A DNA stretch of 64,000 bases from Leucocoprinus leucothites. Taxonomy: Eukaryota > Basidiomycota > Agaricomycetes > Agaricales > Agaricaceae. Each line of letters opens with the position of its first letter. The stretch's first letter is position 1. This document shows positions 32,442-43,732 of this stretch, in pieces. The stretch spans positions 62,001 through 126,000 of the forward strand of contig JAACJO010000032.1 in NCBI GenBank assembly GCA_013368445.1, in the 5' to 3' direction. A program made the position numbers and the translations under genes. The notes under the pieces are model-generated. The model saw only the letters and a list, made by a program, of their open reading frames with translations, had not been told where the DNA came from and ran no database searches.

Positions 32442-34304
32442 ATGGGTAAACGCAAATCTAAGTCTAATAGGCCACCGCCCTGCTCCACTGAGTCCGTCAA
32501 CGCCTCCGATGACGAGCTCAACATCCCTGAGATGTCCGAGGATGAACATCTCGACCCATACGATGACCCCCACAATGTTCGTGGGTTCTTTGGTCCCTCC
32601 CAGGCTGACGTCCCGTCGCCTGGCCCCTCCCAGTCAATGGTTGACGTCCCATCGCCATCGCCTGCTCCCCCAGTGGCTGACGTCCCGTCGCCTCTGAAAC
32701 CTTACACCGTGGGCATGCACACATTCGTGCCCATCACTCCTCCTCCCCCAGTTCCTAGGTCTGCCATCTCCTCCGGGTCATCTGAGGAGTCTGTTGAGAC
32801 TTGGGCTCTTGCTGGGCTCCATTTCTTTACTCGCTTTGTGGCGAGCGTTCCTCAAGGCCCCCTTCCGGAGGCCACCACTACTGCACTCGTCCCGTCGCTC
32901 ATTGCGCTGGTGGCAGAGATCTTCAACCAGGGCCAAGGTGACACGGCCCTCGAAAGCGAGCGAATGCATGCCCACGGATGGGACACATTTGCAGATTTCA
33001 TGCGGGATTGTGCCTCCAGAGTCAAGGAGGCCTACCCTAATCATACGCACGTCGCCCACGAGGCGACCCATGGATCCGCTGACAAAGCAGGTCCACGTGA
33101 CATCGACATGGGCTCCCCCAAGGCGCCCACTTTACCGCCCCTGGATCGTCGGCCCATCCCGGCCTGTCCCCCTCTACCGCCCAAGCCGGCGCCTGTGAAG
33201 GCCCGCGCTAGCGGCAAAGCACCCACTCAAGCACCCCCCACTCCTAAGTGAGTGCCCATCCCACCCTTGGCGGCTAAGAAGTTGTTCGCCGAGGTTGCAC
33301 GTACCCCGGCATCTGCGGCAGCGCTTATTAAGCTTGCCCAGTCCCACCCCACTCTCGAGCCCGATCGCATTGCTGCGATGCATCAGGCTGCCCTCGCTGA
33401 TGCGCCTTCTGTGAAGAAGCCGCGCATGACCACGTCGGGCCCCACCTGGCGCCAACTCTTCCTCGACTTCACTGGCGATGCTGGTGATATCACCTACCTC
33501 CACCACAAGGCCATGCGCCTTCTCAATGACTCCCTCACTCATGCGAAGAGCTCTCTTCATGTTGAGAACATCGCCAAGGTGTACAACACCATCTCGTTGT
33601 ACACCAGCTCCGTCGCCACCAATGCCAAGGCATTGGTGATCGAGTCTGCCCTCCCATCAGCCTTCACTGCCCTGTTTGAGTTGAAGACTAAATGACCCAG
33701 GTCCAGATCTTACCTCAAGATCTTGGATGTCCCTTACTACATGAGTGGCATCCGCACCACTCCCCAACACGTCACCGACCGCATGCGCGTGTCTCCCTTC
33801 AAGGAGACATTTGCAAATGTTTTCTCCGTGCGCATCATGCGCAATTCCGCCAAGGCCGATACCGCCACCATTTGGGTCGACCTCTGGGATTCTCAGTCCG
33901 GTGCTAACGCCAAGTGCCTGTTCGGCAAATACCTCAACTTCGAAGGCGTGCAGTCTATGATCAAGGCTGCGTGCGCTCACCCCGGGACCCCCCAGTGTCA
34001 ACGATGCTGGCAATGGGGCCACACTACCACCACCTGTTGCAACCGTGCTCTCAGGTGTTCACAATGCGGTGGGCCACATCGGTCTGAGAATCACTGCACT
34101 ACCTCCTCCTGCTGTAAGGGGTCGCCGAAGGCCAACCCCCCCATCCAGCCCACACCCGCCGGGGACCCCTGTCCCCACATCAAGTGCATCAACTGCGGCA
34201 AGGAACATGCTGCAACTGACCGCAAGTGCGTGTTCTGGCGCCACCAATTTGATCGGGATTGGCTGCAAAGTCATTCTGGTCCTGCCGGTTGGCCCCGGGC
34301 CTAG
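32442..34304 (+). pseudogene. Family B ORF1 (gag-like, zinc-knuckle), two stops
   Basis: About 620 codons in one frame with TGA at 33249-33251 (CAA in the copy near 22680) and TGA at 33693-33695 (CGA at 226-228). Order: basic N-terminus MGKRKSKSNRPPPCSTESVN; Pro-rich repeats PPVADVPSPLKPYTVGMHTF; middle module VETWALAGLHFFTRFVASVP, LVPSLIALVAEIFNQGQGD; HEATHGSADKAGPRDIDMGS; FAEVARTPASAAALIKLAQS; WRQLFLDFTGDAGDITYLHH; PRSRSYLKILDVPYYMSG; TIWVDLWDSQSGANAKCLFG; then knuckles CQRCWQWGHTTTTC, CSQCGGPHRSENH and CINCGKEHAATDRKC. It probably binds the element RNA. Confidence 0.88.
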
Positions 34305-34585
34305 GGGGAGCTCCCTAGTGCCAACGCATCGTCCCCCATCCATCGCCGGTCGCCGGGTGGGCTCCATCCTCAAGGCCTGCCTCCAGTTGCAGTGATATCG
34401 GTATATGTCTTATCTCTCTGTATTTTACATGCCTAGCCCCCTTCTGCTGTCGTCTCGCGTATTGTCTTGGACAGGACTATTATGTATTCCCGGTTGTCTG
34501 CTCTTGCATAGTTGGTAGTGGTATTGGTTCCATGTAGTAGGTAGTCGGGCGTGGACTGCTATCGCGCACCACGTTATAAATTTGT

Positions 34586-34600
34586 GACCCCTTGGGGGTC
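34586..34600 (+). repeat. 3' tail hairpin of family B
   Basis: GACCCC TTG GGGGTC forms a 6-bp stem with a 3-base loop just before the poly(A). Other B and D tails have GACCCCGGAGGGGTC or GACCCCAGAGGGGTC: the stem is kept while the loop varies. Confidence 0.65.
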
Positions 34601-34602
34601 GC

Positions 34603-34647
<45 letters not shown>

Positions 34648-37600
34648 TCAGGCCCGATGGCCCAGCCCAGTGAGTGCCCTCCAAAGCCCCCATCCCCACC
34701 TCTACTCTGGTGCCTCACCTGCACTTGTTTGCAGAGGCCACTCATTTAGGTGCTTTGGTGTCTCCTGTGTCACTTATCTTTTTTTTTTTTTTTTTTTTAA
34801 TTCATAGTGACCCCAGAGGGGTCACCAATTTATAACATGGTGCGCGATAGCAGTCCACACCCAACTATCTACTACATGGAAACTGATACCACTACCGACT
34901 ACACAAGAGTAAACAACTGGGAATACATAAAGATCCTGTCCGAGACAATACACGAGTCAACAGCAGAGGGGGGGGCTGGACATGTAACGAAATACAAAGA
35001 AACGAGACATTTACTGATATCACTGCATCTGATGGCAGGCCTTGTGGTTGGTGAGAGCCCATCCAGCGACCAGCAATGGATGGGGGACAATGCGTTGGCA
35101 CTAGGGAGCTCCCCCTAGGCCTGGGGCCGACCTGTGGAACCGGAATGACTTTGCAGCCAATCCCGATCAAACTGGTGGCGCCAGAACGCGCACTTGTGGT
35201 CAGTAGCAGCATATTCCTTGCTGCAATTGATGCACTTGATGTGGGGACAGGGATCCCCGGCAGGTGTGGGCTGGATGGGGGGGTTAGCCTTTGGCAACCC
35301 CTTACAGCAGGAGGAGGTGGTGTGGTGATTCTCAGACTGATGTGGCCCATGGCATTGTGAACACCTGAGAGCATGATTGCGACAGGTGGTGGTAGTGTGG
35401 CCCCAATGCCAGCATCGTTGACACTGGGGGGTCCTGGGGTGAGTGCATGCGGCCTTGATCATAGACTGCACACCGTCGAAGTTGAGGTATTTGCCGACCA
35501 GGTGCTTGGCATTGGCGCCAGACTGGGAATCCCAAAGGTCAACCCAAACGGTGGCAGTGTCGGCTTTGGCGGAGTTGTGCATGATGCGCATGGAGGAGAT
35601 GTTAGCGAATGTCTCCTTGAAGGGAGACATGCGCATGCGGTCAGTGACGTGTTGCAGGGTGGTACAGACACCACTCGTATAGTAGGGGACGTCCAAGATC
35701 TTGAGGTAAGATCTGGACCTGGGTCGTCTTGTCTTCAACTCGAATGGGGCGGTGAAGGCGGATGGGAGGGCAGACTCAATCACCAATGCCTCAGCATCGG
35801 TGGCGACGGAACTGGTGTACAACAAGATGGTGTTGTATGCCTTGGCAATGTTCTCAACACAAAGAGAGCTCTTTGCACAAGTGAGGGAGTCATTGAGGAG
35901 GCGCATGGCCTTGTGATGGAGGTAGGTGATATCACCGGCATTGCCAGTGAAATCAAGGAAGAGTTGGTGCTGGGTGGGGCCCGACGTGGTCATGCACGGC
36001 TTCTTTGCAGAAGGCACATCAGAGAGGGTGGCCTGATGCATCGCAGTGATGCAATCAGGCTCAAGGGTGGGGTGGGACTGGGCAAGCTTGATGAGCACTG
36101 CTGCAGATGCTGGGGTACGTGCCACCTTGGCAAACGACTTCTTAGCCGCCAAGGGTGGGATGGGCGCTCACTTAGGAGCGGGGGGCACTTAAGTGGGCAC
36201 TTTGCCACTAGCATGTGCCTTCGCAGGTGTCGGCTTGGGCAGTAGGGGGGACAGGCCAGGGAGGGCCAATGATCCGGGGGGGGTAGAGTGGGCACCTTGG
36301 GGGAGCCCATGTCGATGTCACATGGACCCGCTGAGTCAGCGGATCCATGGGTCGCCTCGTGGGCAACGCGCGTCGCTTTAGGGGAGGTCTCGGCTGAGAA
36401 TCTCTGGCCAAAGGCCCCCAGGAAATCTGCATACATCTCCCAACCATCAACATTAAAAGAGTGCAAGGTGATCAATGTGCTGCTCATGTGCAGCTCCTTG
36501 GTGAATGCATACAAGGCTTTCCCACTCTATCTCTAGTATTCTATCAGATTCTTGGAATTCAGACTCTAAAACCGTTTGGATCACTAACTGGTCGAAAGAA
36601 TGGTGGACCCCTCACTGTTCTGAGACTTTACTTGTGTATCGAAAATTGAAAGACCGGAAGGACTGGCGAGCGTTTAGGACGGCCACACGAACCGCCAAAC
36701 GCTCTTTCTTCGATGAGTGTATTCATGAAATCGCCTCAAACAACAAACGACCCTGGGACCTTATGGAATGGGTCAAACAACGGAAACTCCCTGCCATTGA
36801 GGGCATTAGTTACCAAGGACGCCCTTGCAATGACCTTCCGGACTTGTGGAATGCACTCCACTTGTCATATAATTCTGTGTCGGGCCACCCGGTAAGTCCT
36901 CAGATTCTGAATGAAATGAAAACCCTTCCTCCTCGATCTTGGGCGAACTTCTCTGCCCTTGAACTCACTGAATCCCTACAATCCTGCGCTAACTCCTCAG
37001 CACCCGGACCTGACCACGTCTCATGGAAACACCTGAAGTCTATTGTTGCTTATAATGATTGCTTGAAGAACATCATACTTATCGCTAATGTGTGTGTATG
37101 TCTTTCTTACTGGCTGAGTCACTTCAAAGACTCGGTCTCTATCATCATTCCTAAGCTGAATAAACCAGCCTATGATACCCCTAAAGCGTTCCGCCCCATT
37201 GTCCTACTGAACACTTTAGGCAAACTAATTGAAAAGATGATTGCACGACGTATGCAATTTGAAGTGGTATCCTTAGACGTCCTTCATCCAAATCAAATGG
37301 GTGGAGTTATTCAGCGCTCTACTAAGGATGCCGGTGTTTTCCTCACCCACATCATTCGGACCAGTTGGGCCAAAGGTATGATCACTAGCGTTTGTGCTTT
37401 TGACATAGCCCAATTTTTCCCTTCCCTCAACCACGAAATTCTTACTGACATCTTACGATGCCAAGGGTTCACCCCAGAGCTCGTAAAATTCTTCTCTCAT
37501 TACCTCACAGGTCAATTGACTCAGTATATGTGGAATACCTTCCTATCTGACGCTCATGATGTGGATGTTGGCATAGGGCAAGGCTCGGCTCTTTCACCCA

Positions 37601-38516
37601 TATTATTGGCGCTTTATTTGGCGCCTCTCATGTTCATGTTTGAACAATGCGCTTGAATACAATCTATTCCCTCCTCTCTCTTATCGTTTGTTGATGATGG
37701 GCTTTGTATATCTCAAGTGAAGAACTACACTGACACAACCTCTTCCCTTAAAGCAGCTTACTCTATCATTAACTCCATTTGCACCGACCTCGGATTAGTC
37801 GTCGAACATGACAAATCTGAAGTCTTCCACTTCTCTCGTCGCCATAATGATTCAAACCCTCCTCTAGACTTATCTGAAGTCGGTGGTCCCATACTCCATC
37901 CTAAATGCTTCTGGCGCTATCTTGGCTTTTACTTTGACTGTCGGCTCTCTTTCCAAGAACACGTTCGCTATTACTCTACCAAGGCATTATCCACTGTGAA
38001 AGCTATGGGTATGCTAGGTAACTCCACCCGTGGTCTTCTCCCCCTCCAGAAATGACTTCTATACAGGTCATGTGTTGTCCCAGTGGCAACATATGGCTTC
38101 CGACTATGGTATTTTGAAGGCACTCGTAACAAGGCGCTACTCAAGTCCCTCTCATCCATGCAAAGGCGTGCAGCTATTTGGATCACTGGTGCCTTCCATA
38201 CATCTCCATCTGGGGGCGTTGAAAGTATCGCCGGTCTCATTCCAATTCAACTTCATCTTCGTAAATTAGCCATTCGCTCATCGTATCGAGTCTCTACTTT
38301 ACCCTCTAATCATGCATTATGATCTCTTTTATCTGACCGATTTTCCCTTAACTCATCCCCTCATCCCCAATCACTTTGACTTCTCACTACGGCCAAAAAA
38401 GCTAAAGTCAAAGGCCCTATTATTGATGTAGATAATTCTCTTTCTCATCTGTCTGATTCTTTTTCCCCTTTTTCTTTTGAATCCAAGCCTGGTTCTCGTC
38501 TCATGGACATCTATCC

Positions 38517-41500
38517 TTTTTTTTTTTTTTTTTTTTTAAAAATCAATGAATTTATATAGCGGTGCTCGATCGCAGTCCACTTTTCAACTAAATAATACAA
38601 ACAGACGGTACACTACAGCAAGCTGGGGTACATGAAGTGGTCGGAGACCGCTTAAGACAGAGACTATACATGATTAGTCCAGCAACATAGATAAGACTCG
38701 AAAGAGACTATAGAACGAGGTGTCATACACAGAGATCGGACTCGAGAGAAAAGAAAAGAGATGAGATGAAAGAGTATAGTTCACCTTCATTTGGTTCGGC
38801 AGGCACAGGAGCTTGAGGCAGCGGTGGACGCATGTTGTGATTGGTAAAAGCAAAGGCAGCCGGGTTCTTTTTCAAGAACTCGACAAGGAGCTCATACTGA
38901 GGAAAAGTGCATTGCACCCATTGAGTGCGGAAAGGATATAGGGGACAATAGCACAGGATATGATGTCGTGTTTCCAGGCGATGGCCACAACGACAGGATT
39001 TGGGCTCGAGGGGGAAGAATCTCTCGCGATAAGCTCCAATAGGAGCATGATTGAGGATGGCACGTGACATGTGCGCACATAAAGATGGCGATTCATTGGC
39101 TAAGGGAAGCCAGGTGCCCCCTTTAACGTAGGTAGGGGTGAGGAACTTGCGATTCTTCTTTGAGAGAAGGAAACCGCTGCCGCGGTACTTCTTCTTCCAG
39201 AAAGTTGACTCCCAGGACTTCTGGCAGTCATTGGTGATTTTGCGTTGCAGGAAATCGAGAGTGGCGCCTACACGAGGGGGGGCATGTATGCGTGTGGAGG
39301 TGACGTCTTTGTGGACTTTAAGATGGGGCTTCCATCGCCATTTGGAAGGAACGTCCCAGAAGTCGATAGATCGGGAGGGTTTAGCCTTGAGCCAATCGGA
39401 TAGGAGTCGGCAGACTTGGATAGAATGTGATTGACTAGAGTGTATAGAGGGATCGACTGCCAGCTTGGCTGCTGGGAGGCAATCGGTGATGAGGATAATG
39501 TGATCGCACTAGAGAGAAATGGCCTTGGCGATGCCAATACGAATGGAATAGAGTTCGGCGTCAGTAGATGACACTTGACTGCTAGCCTGTTTTGCATGGG
39601 ACACTTGTCGTCCGCCGCGATATAGATGTGCCGCCGAAACCGCCTGAAGGGAACCTACAAGTGGAACAGAGGCATCAGTAATAACTGAGATACAATTATG
39701 ATCAGAAGAAGAAGAAGAAAAAACGGAGTCGAGAGATGATACATGTTTATACATTTTGTGTTTATCCGAGCGGTTGCATGGGTGAAAGTGAATAGAATCA
39801 GGAAAGATGTCCATAAGACGAGATCCGGGTTTTGATTCAGGGGTGAATGGAAAAAATGAATCTGAAAGATGAGAAAGAGAACTATCTACATCAATAAGAG
39901 GGCCTTTGACTTTAGCTTTTTTGGCCGGAGTGAGAAGTCGAAGCGATTGGGGATGAGGGGAGGAGTTAAGAGAAAAGTTCTTTGATAAAAGGGAACGTAA
40001 CACATGATTAGAGGGTAAAGTAGAGACTCGATACGACGAACGACTAGCTAATTTACGAAGATGGAGGTGGATTGGAATGAGTCCAGCAATGCTTTCGGCG
40101 CCGCCTGATGGAGAAGTGCAGAAGGCACCTGTGATCCAGAGAGCCGCGCGTCTTTGCATGGATGATAGAGACTTGAGAAGCACCTTGTTATGAGCGCCTT
40201 CAAAGTACCAGAGTCGAAAACCATACGTAGCCACGGGGACAACGCATGATCTATAGAGAAGATGTTTTTGTAGAGGGAGGAGGCCTCGGGTGGAGTTGCC
40301 TAGCATATTCATAGCTTTCACTGTGGATAATGCTTTGGTGGAGTAATATCGAACATGTTCTTGAAATGAAAGTCGGCGGTCAAAGTAAAAGCCCAAGTAC
40401 CGCCAGACATGTTTGGGATGAAGTATAGGGCCACCAGCGTCGGATAGATCAAGGGGAGGATTCAAGTCATTATGGTGTTGGGAAAAGTGAAAGACCTCGG
40501 ATTTATCATGTTCAACGACAAGCCCAAGATCGGTGCAAATGGAATTAATGATGGAATAGGCTAATTTGAGGGAAGAAATAGTGTCAGTATAGTTCTTCGC
40601 TTGAGATATACAGAGCCCGTCATCAACAAATGATAAAAGGGAGGAAGGGATAGACTGTAAACGAGCGCGTTGGTCGAACATGAACATGAGGGGTGCTAAA
40701 TAAAGAGCGGATAGAATGGGTGATAAAGCGGAACCTTGCCCAACGCCAACATCCACGTCATGGGCATCGGATAGGAAAGTGTTCCACATGAATTGAGTGG
40801 ATCGACCTATGAGATAATGTGAGAAGAAGTTGACGAGTTCTGGGGCGAACCCCTGTTGTCTTAGAATGTTAGTGAGGATCTCGTGGTTTAGGGAGGGGAA
40901 GAATTGGGCAATATCAAAAGCACAGACACTAGTAACCATACCTTTAGCCCATCCAGTCCGAATGATGTGAGTGAGGAATACTCCTGCATCCTCAGTGGAC
41001 CGTTGGATAACTCCGCCCATTTGATTAGGGTGGAGAACATCTAGGGATACCGCTTCAAACTGCATGCGGCGGGCAATCATCTTCTCGATTAGTTTACCTA
41101 AAGTGTTTAGTAGAACAATGGGGCGAAACGCTTTTGGTGTATCATATGCCGGTTTATTCGGCTTGGGAATGATAATAGAGACCGAGTCCTTGAAGTGACT
41201 CGGCCAGTAAGAGAGACATACGCACGCGTTAGCAATGAGTAATATATTATTGAGGCATCCATTGTGGGCAACGATGGACTTTAGGTGTTTCCAGGAGACG
41301 TGGTCCGGTCCGGGTGCTGAAGAGTTAGCGCATGAAGAGAGGGATTCGGTGAGTTCAAGGACAGAGAAATTCATCCAGGAACGGGGGGGAAGGGATTTCA
41401 TTTCATTGAGAATATTAGAGTTTACCGGACGACCGGATGCTGAGTTGTATGATGAATGGAGTGCATTCCATAGGTCCGGAAGGTCATTGCAAGGTCGTCC

Positions 41501-41639
41501 TTGGTAGTGGATTCCCTCGATGGCAGGGAGTTTATGTTGTTTTACCCATTCCATGAGGTCCCAGGGTCGTTTGTTGGTCGATGCGATTTCATGGATGCGC
41601 GTATCAAAAAAGGAGCGTTTGGCGGCTCTGGTAGCCGCT
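38517..41639 (-). mobile_element. Family A LINE nested inside another A LINE
   Basis: The 14-bp repeat ATGGACATCTATCC flanks it at 38503-38516 and 41640-41653. The minus-strand copy starts in the RT N-terminal region and has the full 3' end. It is the least damaged A copy and, being innermost of four layers, one of the youngest insertions. Confidence 0.93.
38723..41639 (-). pseudogene. Family A ORF2: nearly intact RT and RNase H
   Basis: An uninterrupted frame of about 710 codons (to TAG at 39509-39511) covers the whole RT: APGPDHVSWKHLKSIVAHNG, SVCAFDIAQFFPSLNHEILT near 40890, GQGSALSPILSALYLAPLMF near 40720, SFVDDGLCISQAKNYTD near 40615, LGFYFDRRLSFQEHV near 40370, and RNase H VITDASVPLVGS near 39670 and SSTDAELYSIRIG near 39560. 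The single stop sits after AISL, where sisters have CAA or CAG. The remaining RNase H and the CRCGHRLE..H..CYCPL tail run to 38723. This is the best sequence for defining the family's catalytic residues. Confidence 0.88.
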
Positions 41640-43678
41640 ATGGACATCTATCCTGATTCCATTCACTTTCATCCCTGTAATTGCTCGGACAAACATGAAA
41701 TGTACAAACACGTTTCGTCTCTCGACTCAACTTTTTCTTCTTCTTCTTTGAATCGTAATTGTATTTCAGTTGTTACTGATGCCTCTGTTCCCCTTGTAGG
41801 TTCCCTTCAGGCAGTTTTGGTGGCACATTTATATCATGGCAGATGACAAGTGTCTCATGCAAAACAGGCGAGCGGTCGGGCTTCATCCACAGACACTGAA
41901 CTCTACTCCATTCGCATTGGCATTGCCAAGGCCATTTCCCTTTAATGCGACCATATCATCCTCATCACCGACTGTCTTCCAGCAGCCAAGCTGGCAGTTG
42001 ATCCCTCCATCCATTCAAGCCAGTCGCAGTCGATTCAAGTCTGCCGGCTTCTATCCAATTGGCTCGCAGATAAACCATCACGATCCATTGACTTCTGGGA
42101 CGTTCCTTCCAAATGGCGTTGGAAACCCCACCTCAAAGTCCATAATGACGTCACCTCCATGCGTATACACACCCCTTCCCATATGGGTGCTACCCTTGAC
42201 TTTCTAAGACACAAAGCCACTAACGATTGCCAAAAATCCTGGGAATCTACATTCTGGAAGAAGAAGTACCATGGCAACAGTTTCCTTCTTTCCAAGAAAA
42301 ATCGCAAATTCCTCATTCCCACCTACATCAAGGGAGGCACGTGGCTTCCCTTAGCCAATGAATCACCGTCATTATGCGCTTGTATGACTCGGGCCATCCT
42401 AAATCATGCTCCGATTGGAGCTTATCGCGAGAGGTTCTTCCCCCTCAAACCAATATCCTGTTGTTGTGGCCATTGCCTGGAATCGCAACATCACATCCTG
42501 TGCTACTGCCCTCTCTACCCCATCCGCACTCAATGGGTGCAATGCGCCTTTCCTCAATACAAGTTCTTCATCGAGTTCCTAAAAAAGAATCCGGCTGCTT
42601 TTGCCTTCACCAATCATGACACGCATCCACCGCCGCCTCAAGCCCCTGTGCCCACCGAACCAAATGAAGGTGAACTATATTCCTTTATTTCTTCTTTTCT
42701 CTTCTCTCTTGAGTCCGATCTCTGTGTATAACACCTCGCTCTATAGTCTCCCTCGAGTCTTCTCTATTTTACTAGACTAATCATGTATAGTCTATGTCTT
42801 AAGCAGTCTCCAACTGCTTTGTGTACCCCAGCTTGCTGTAGTGTACCGTCTGTTTGTAATATTTAGTTGAAAGTGGACTGCGATCGAGCACTGCTATATA
42901 AATTCATTGATTTAAAAAAAAAAAAAAAAAAAAAAAGCCTTGGGGTGAGCTCCTTCTTCTTCTTTCCCTTGGAGGAGGACACTCACACAGGCGCCGCAGG
43001 GGGAGGCATAATGGGCACAAAGGTGCGTGCACCCATGGTGTAGGGCTGGAGTGGCGACGGGATGTCAGCCACTGGGGGAGCAGGCAATGGTGATGGGACG
43101 TCAGCCACTGGGGGAGCAGGCAATGGTGACGGGATGTCAGCCATCAACTGGGAGGGGCCAGGCAACGAGACATCAGCCTGGGGGGGACCGAAGAACCCAT
43201 GCATGTTGAGTGGGTTGTCGTAGGGGTCAAGATGTTCATCCTCGGACATCTTGGGGATGTTGAGCTTGTCGTCAGAGGCATTGACGGACTTGGTGGAGCA
43301 GGGCGGTGGCCGGTTAGCCTTAGACTTTCATTTACCCACGTAAAACAGGTAGAAATACGATGAAAACTAGACGTCTAATCAAACACCAACTTTCGATGGT
43401 GGTGGTAAGAGGTCAAGGAGGGATGGATGCCTGTGTCACTTATCAAGCTAGTACAGTAAAACCCTTCCCTTGAGCCTGAGCACATTGCTGCTATGCACCA
43501 GGGCTCTGCCAAGAAACCATGCATGATGACTGCTGGCCCCACATGCTGTCAGCTCTTCCTTGATTTCGTTGGTGATGCTGGCGAGATCTCCTACCTTCAC
43601 CACAAGGCCATACACCTTATCAATAACTCACTCTCATGTGCCAAGTCTGCCTTACATGTTGAGAACATCTCAAAGGTG

Positions 43679-43732
43679 TACAACACCATTGCATTGTACA
43701 ACACCATTGCATTGTACAACACTATCGTGTTG
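43679..43732 (+). repeat. Three tandem 18-bp units
   Basis: TACAACACCATTGCATTG occurs at 43679-43696 and 43697-43714, with a third unit (TACAACACTATCGTGTTG) at 43715-43732. It is in frame in the ORF1 and single-copy in related elements. Confidence 0.9.

Larger units (their letters stand above)
32355..34643 (+). mobile_element. Family B ORF1-only element, complete, uninterrupted
   Basis: This is the cleanest ORF1-only copy: 5' end at 32355 (GACACCCTCCTTGACCTCTT), 87-base 5' UTR, ORF1 32442-34304, 3' UTR, hairpin 34586-34600 and a long poly(A) to 34643. A 13-bp repeat AGAATCAGGCCCG flanks it at 32342-32354 and 34644-34656. Total length is 2,289 bases, with no room for an ORF2. It must have used reverse transcriptase supplied in trans. 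Confidence 0.93.
36519..42731 (+). pseudogene. Family A ORF2: RT and RNase H, interrupted
   Basis: The frame is open from 36505 for 383 codons through the RT (APGPDHVSWKHLKSIVAYND, FDIAQFFPSLNHEILTDI, GQGSALSPILLALYLAPLMF), then TGA at 37654-37656. RT continues with FVDDGLCISQ near 37690 and further stops near 37713, 38053 and 38320. RNase H resumes after the nested copy at 41654 and reaches TAA at 42729-42731, with TAA near 41943 (CAA changed to TAA) and TGA near 41846. Confidence 0.85.
36519..42936 (+). mobile_element. Family A LINE, 5'-truncated, with nested A copy
   Basis: It starts inside ORF2 before the RT domain (SISSILSDSWNSDSKTVW) and ends with poly(A) at 42936. The host D ORF1 lacks about 100 bases at the junction (bases equivalent to 10380-10483 in the other D copy), so this insertion caused a target deletion instead of a duplication. 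It holds another A copy at 38517-41639. Confidence 0.88.
35115..43345 (-). pseudogene. Family D ORF1, split by an A LINE
   Basis: The N-terminal part (42937-43345) has MSEDEHLDPYDNPLNMHGFF and three copies of PPVADxPSPL, ending SSSKGKKKKELTP. The start codon position reads GTG and codon 4 TGA, so the start is lost. The C-terminal part (36518-35115) has KALYAFTKELHMSSTLITLH, HEATHGSADSAGPCDIDMGS, TGA near 36165, FAKVARTPASAAVLIKLAQS, TVWVDLWDSQSGANAKHLVG, and knuckles CQRCWHWGHTTTTC, CSQCHGPHQSENH and CINCSKEYAATDHKC, where an H in the last knuckle is replaced by Y. About 100 bases of ORF1 are missing at the A insertion point. Confidence 0.8.
34779..43429 (-). mobile_element. Family D ORF1-only element with nested A inserts
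   Basis: A 15-bp repeat CCTGTGTCACTTATC at 34764-34778 and 43430-43444 bounds the whole 8.65 kb. The minus-strand element starts at 43429 and ends with the B-type hairpin tail and poly(A) at 34779. It is split by an A LINE (36519-42936). D is a B-type element whose ORF1 has a different middle module. Confidence 0.9.

Noticed and set aside
43679..43732. CRISPR-like or regulatory tandem array
   Set aside because: It is a simple three-unit in-frame duplication inside ORF1 with no spacers.
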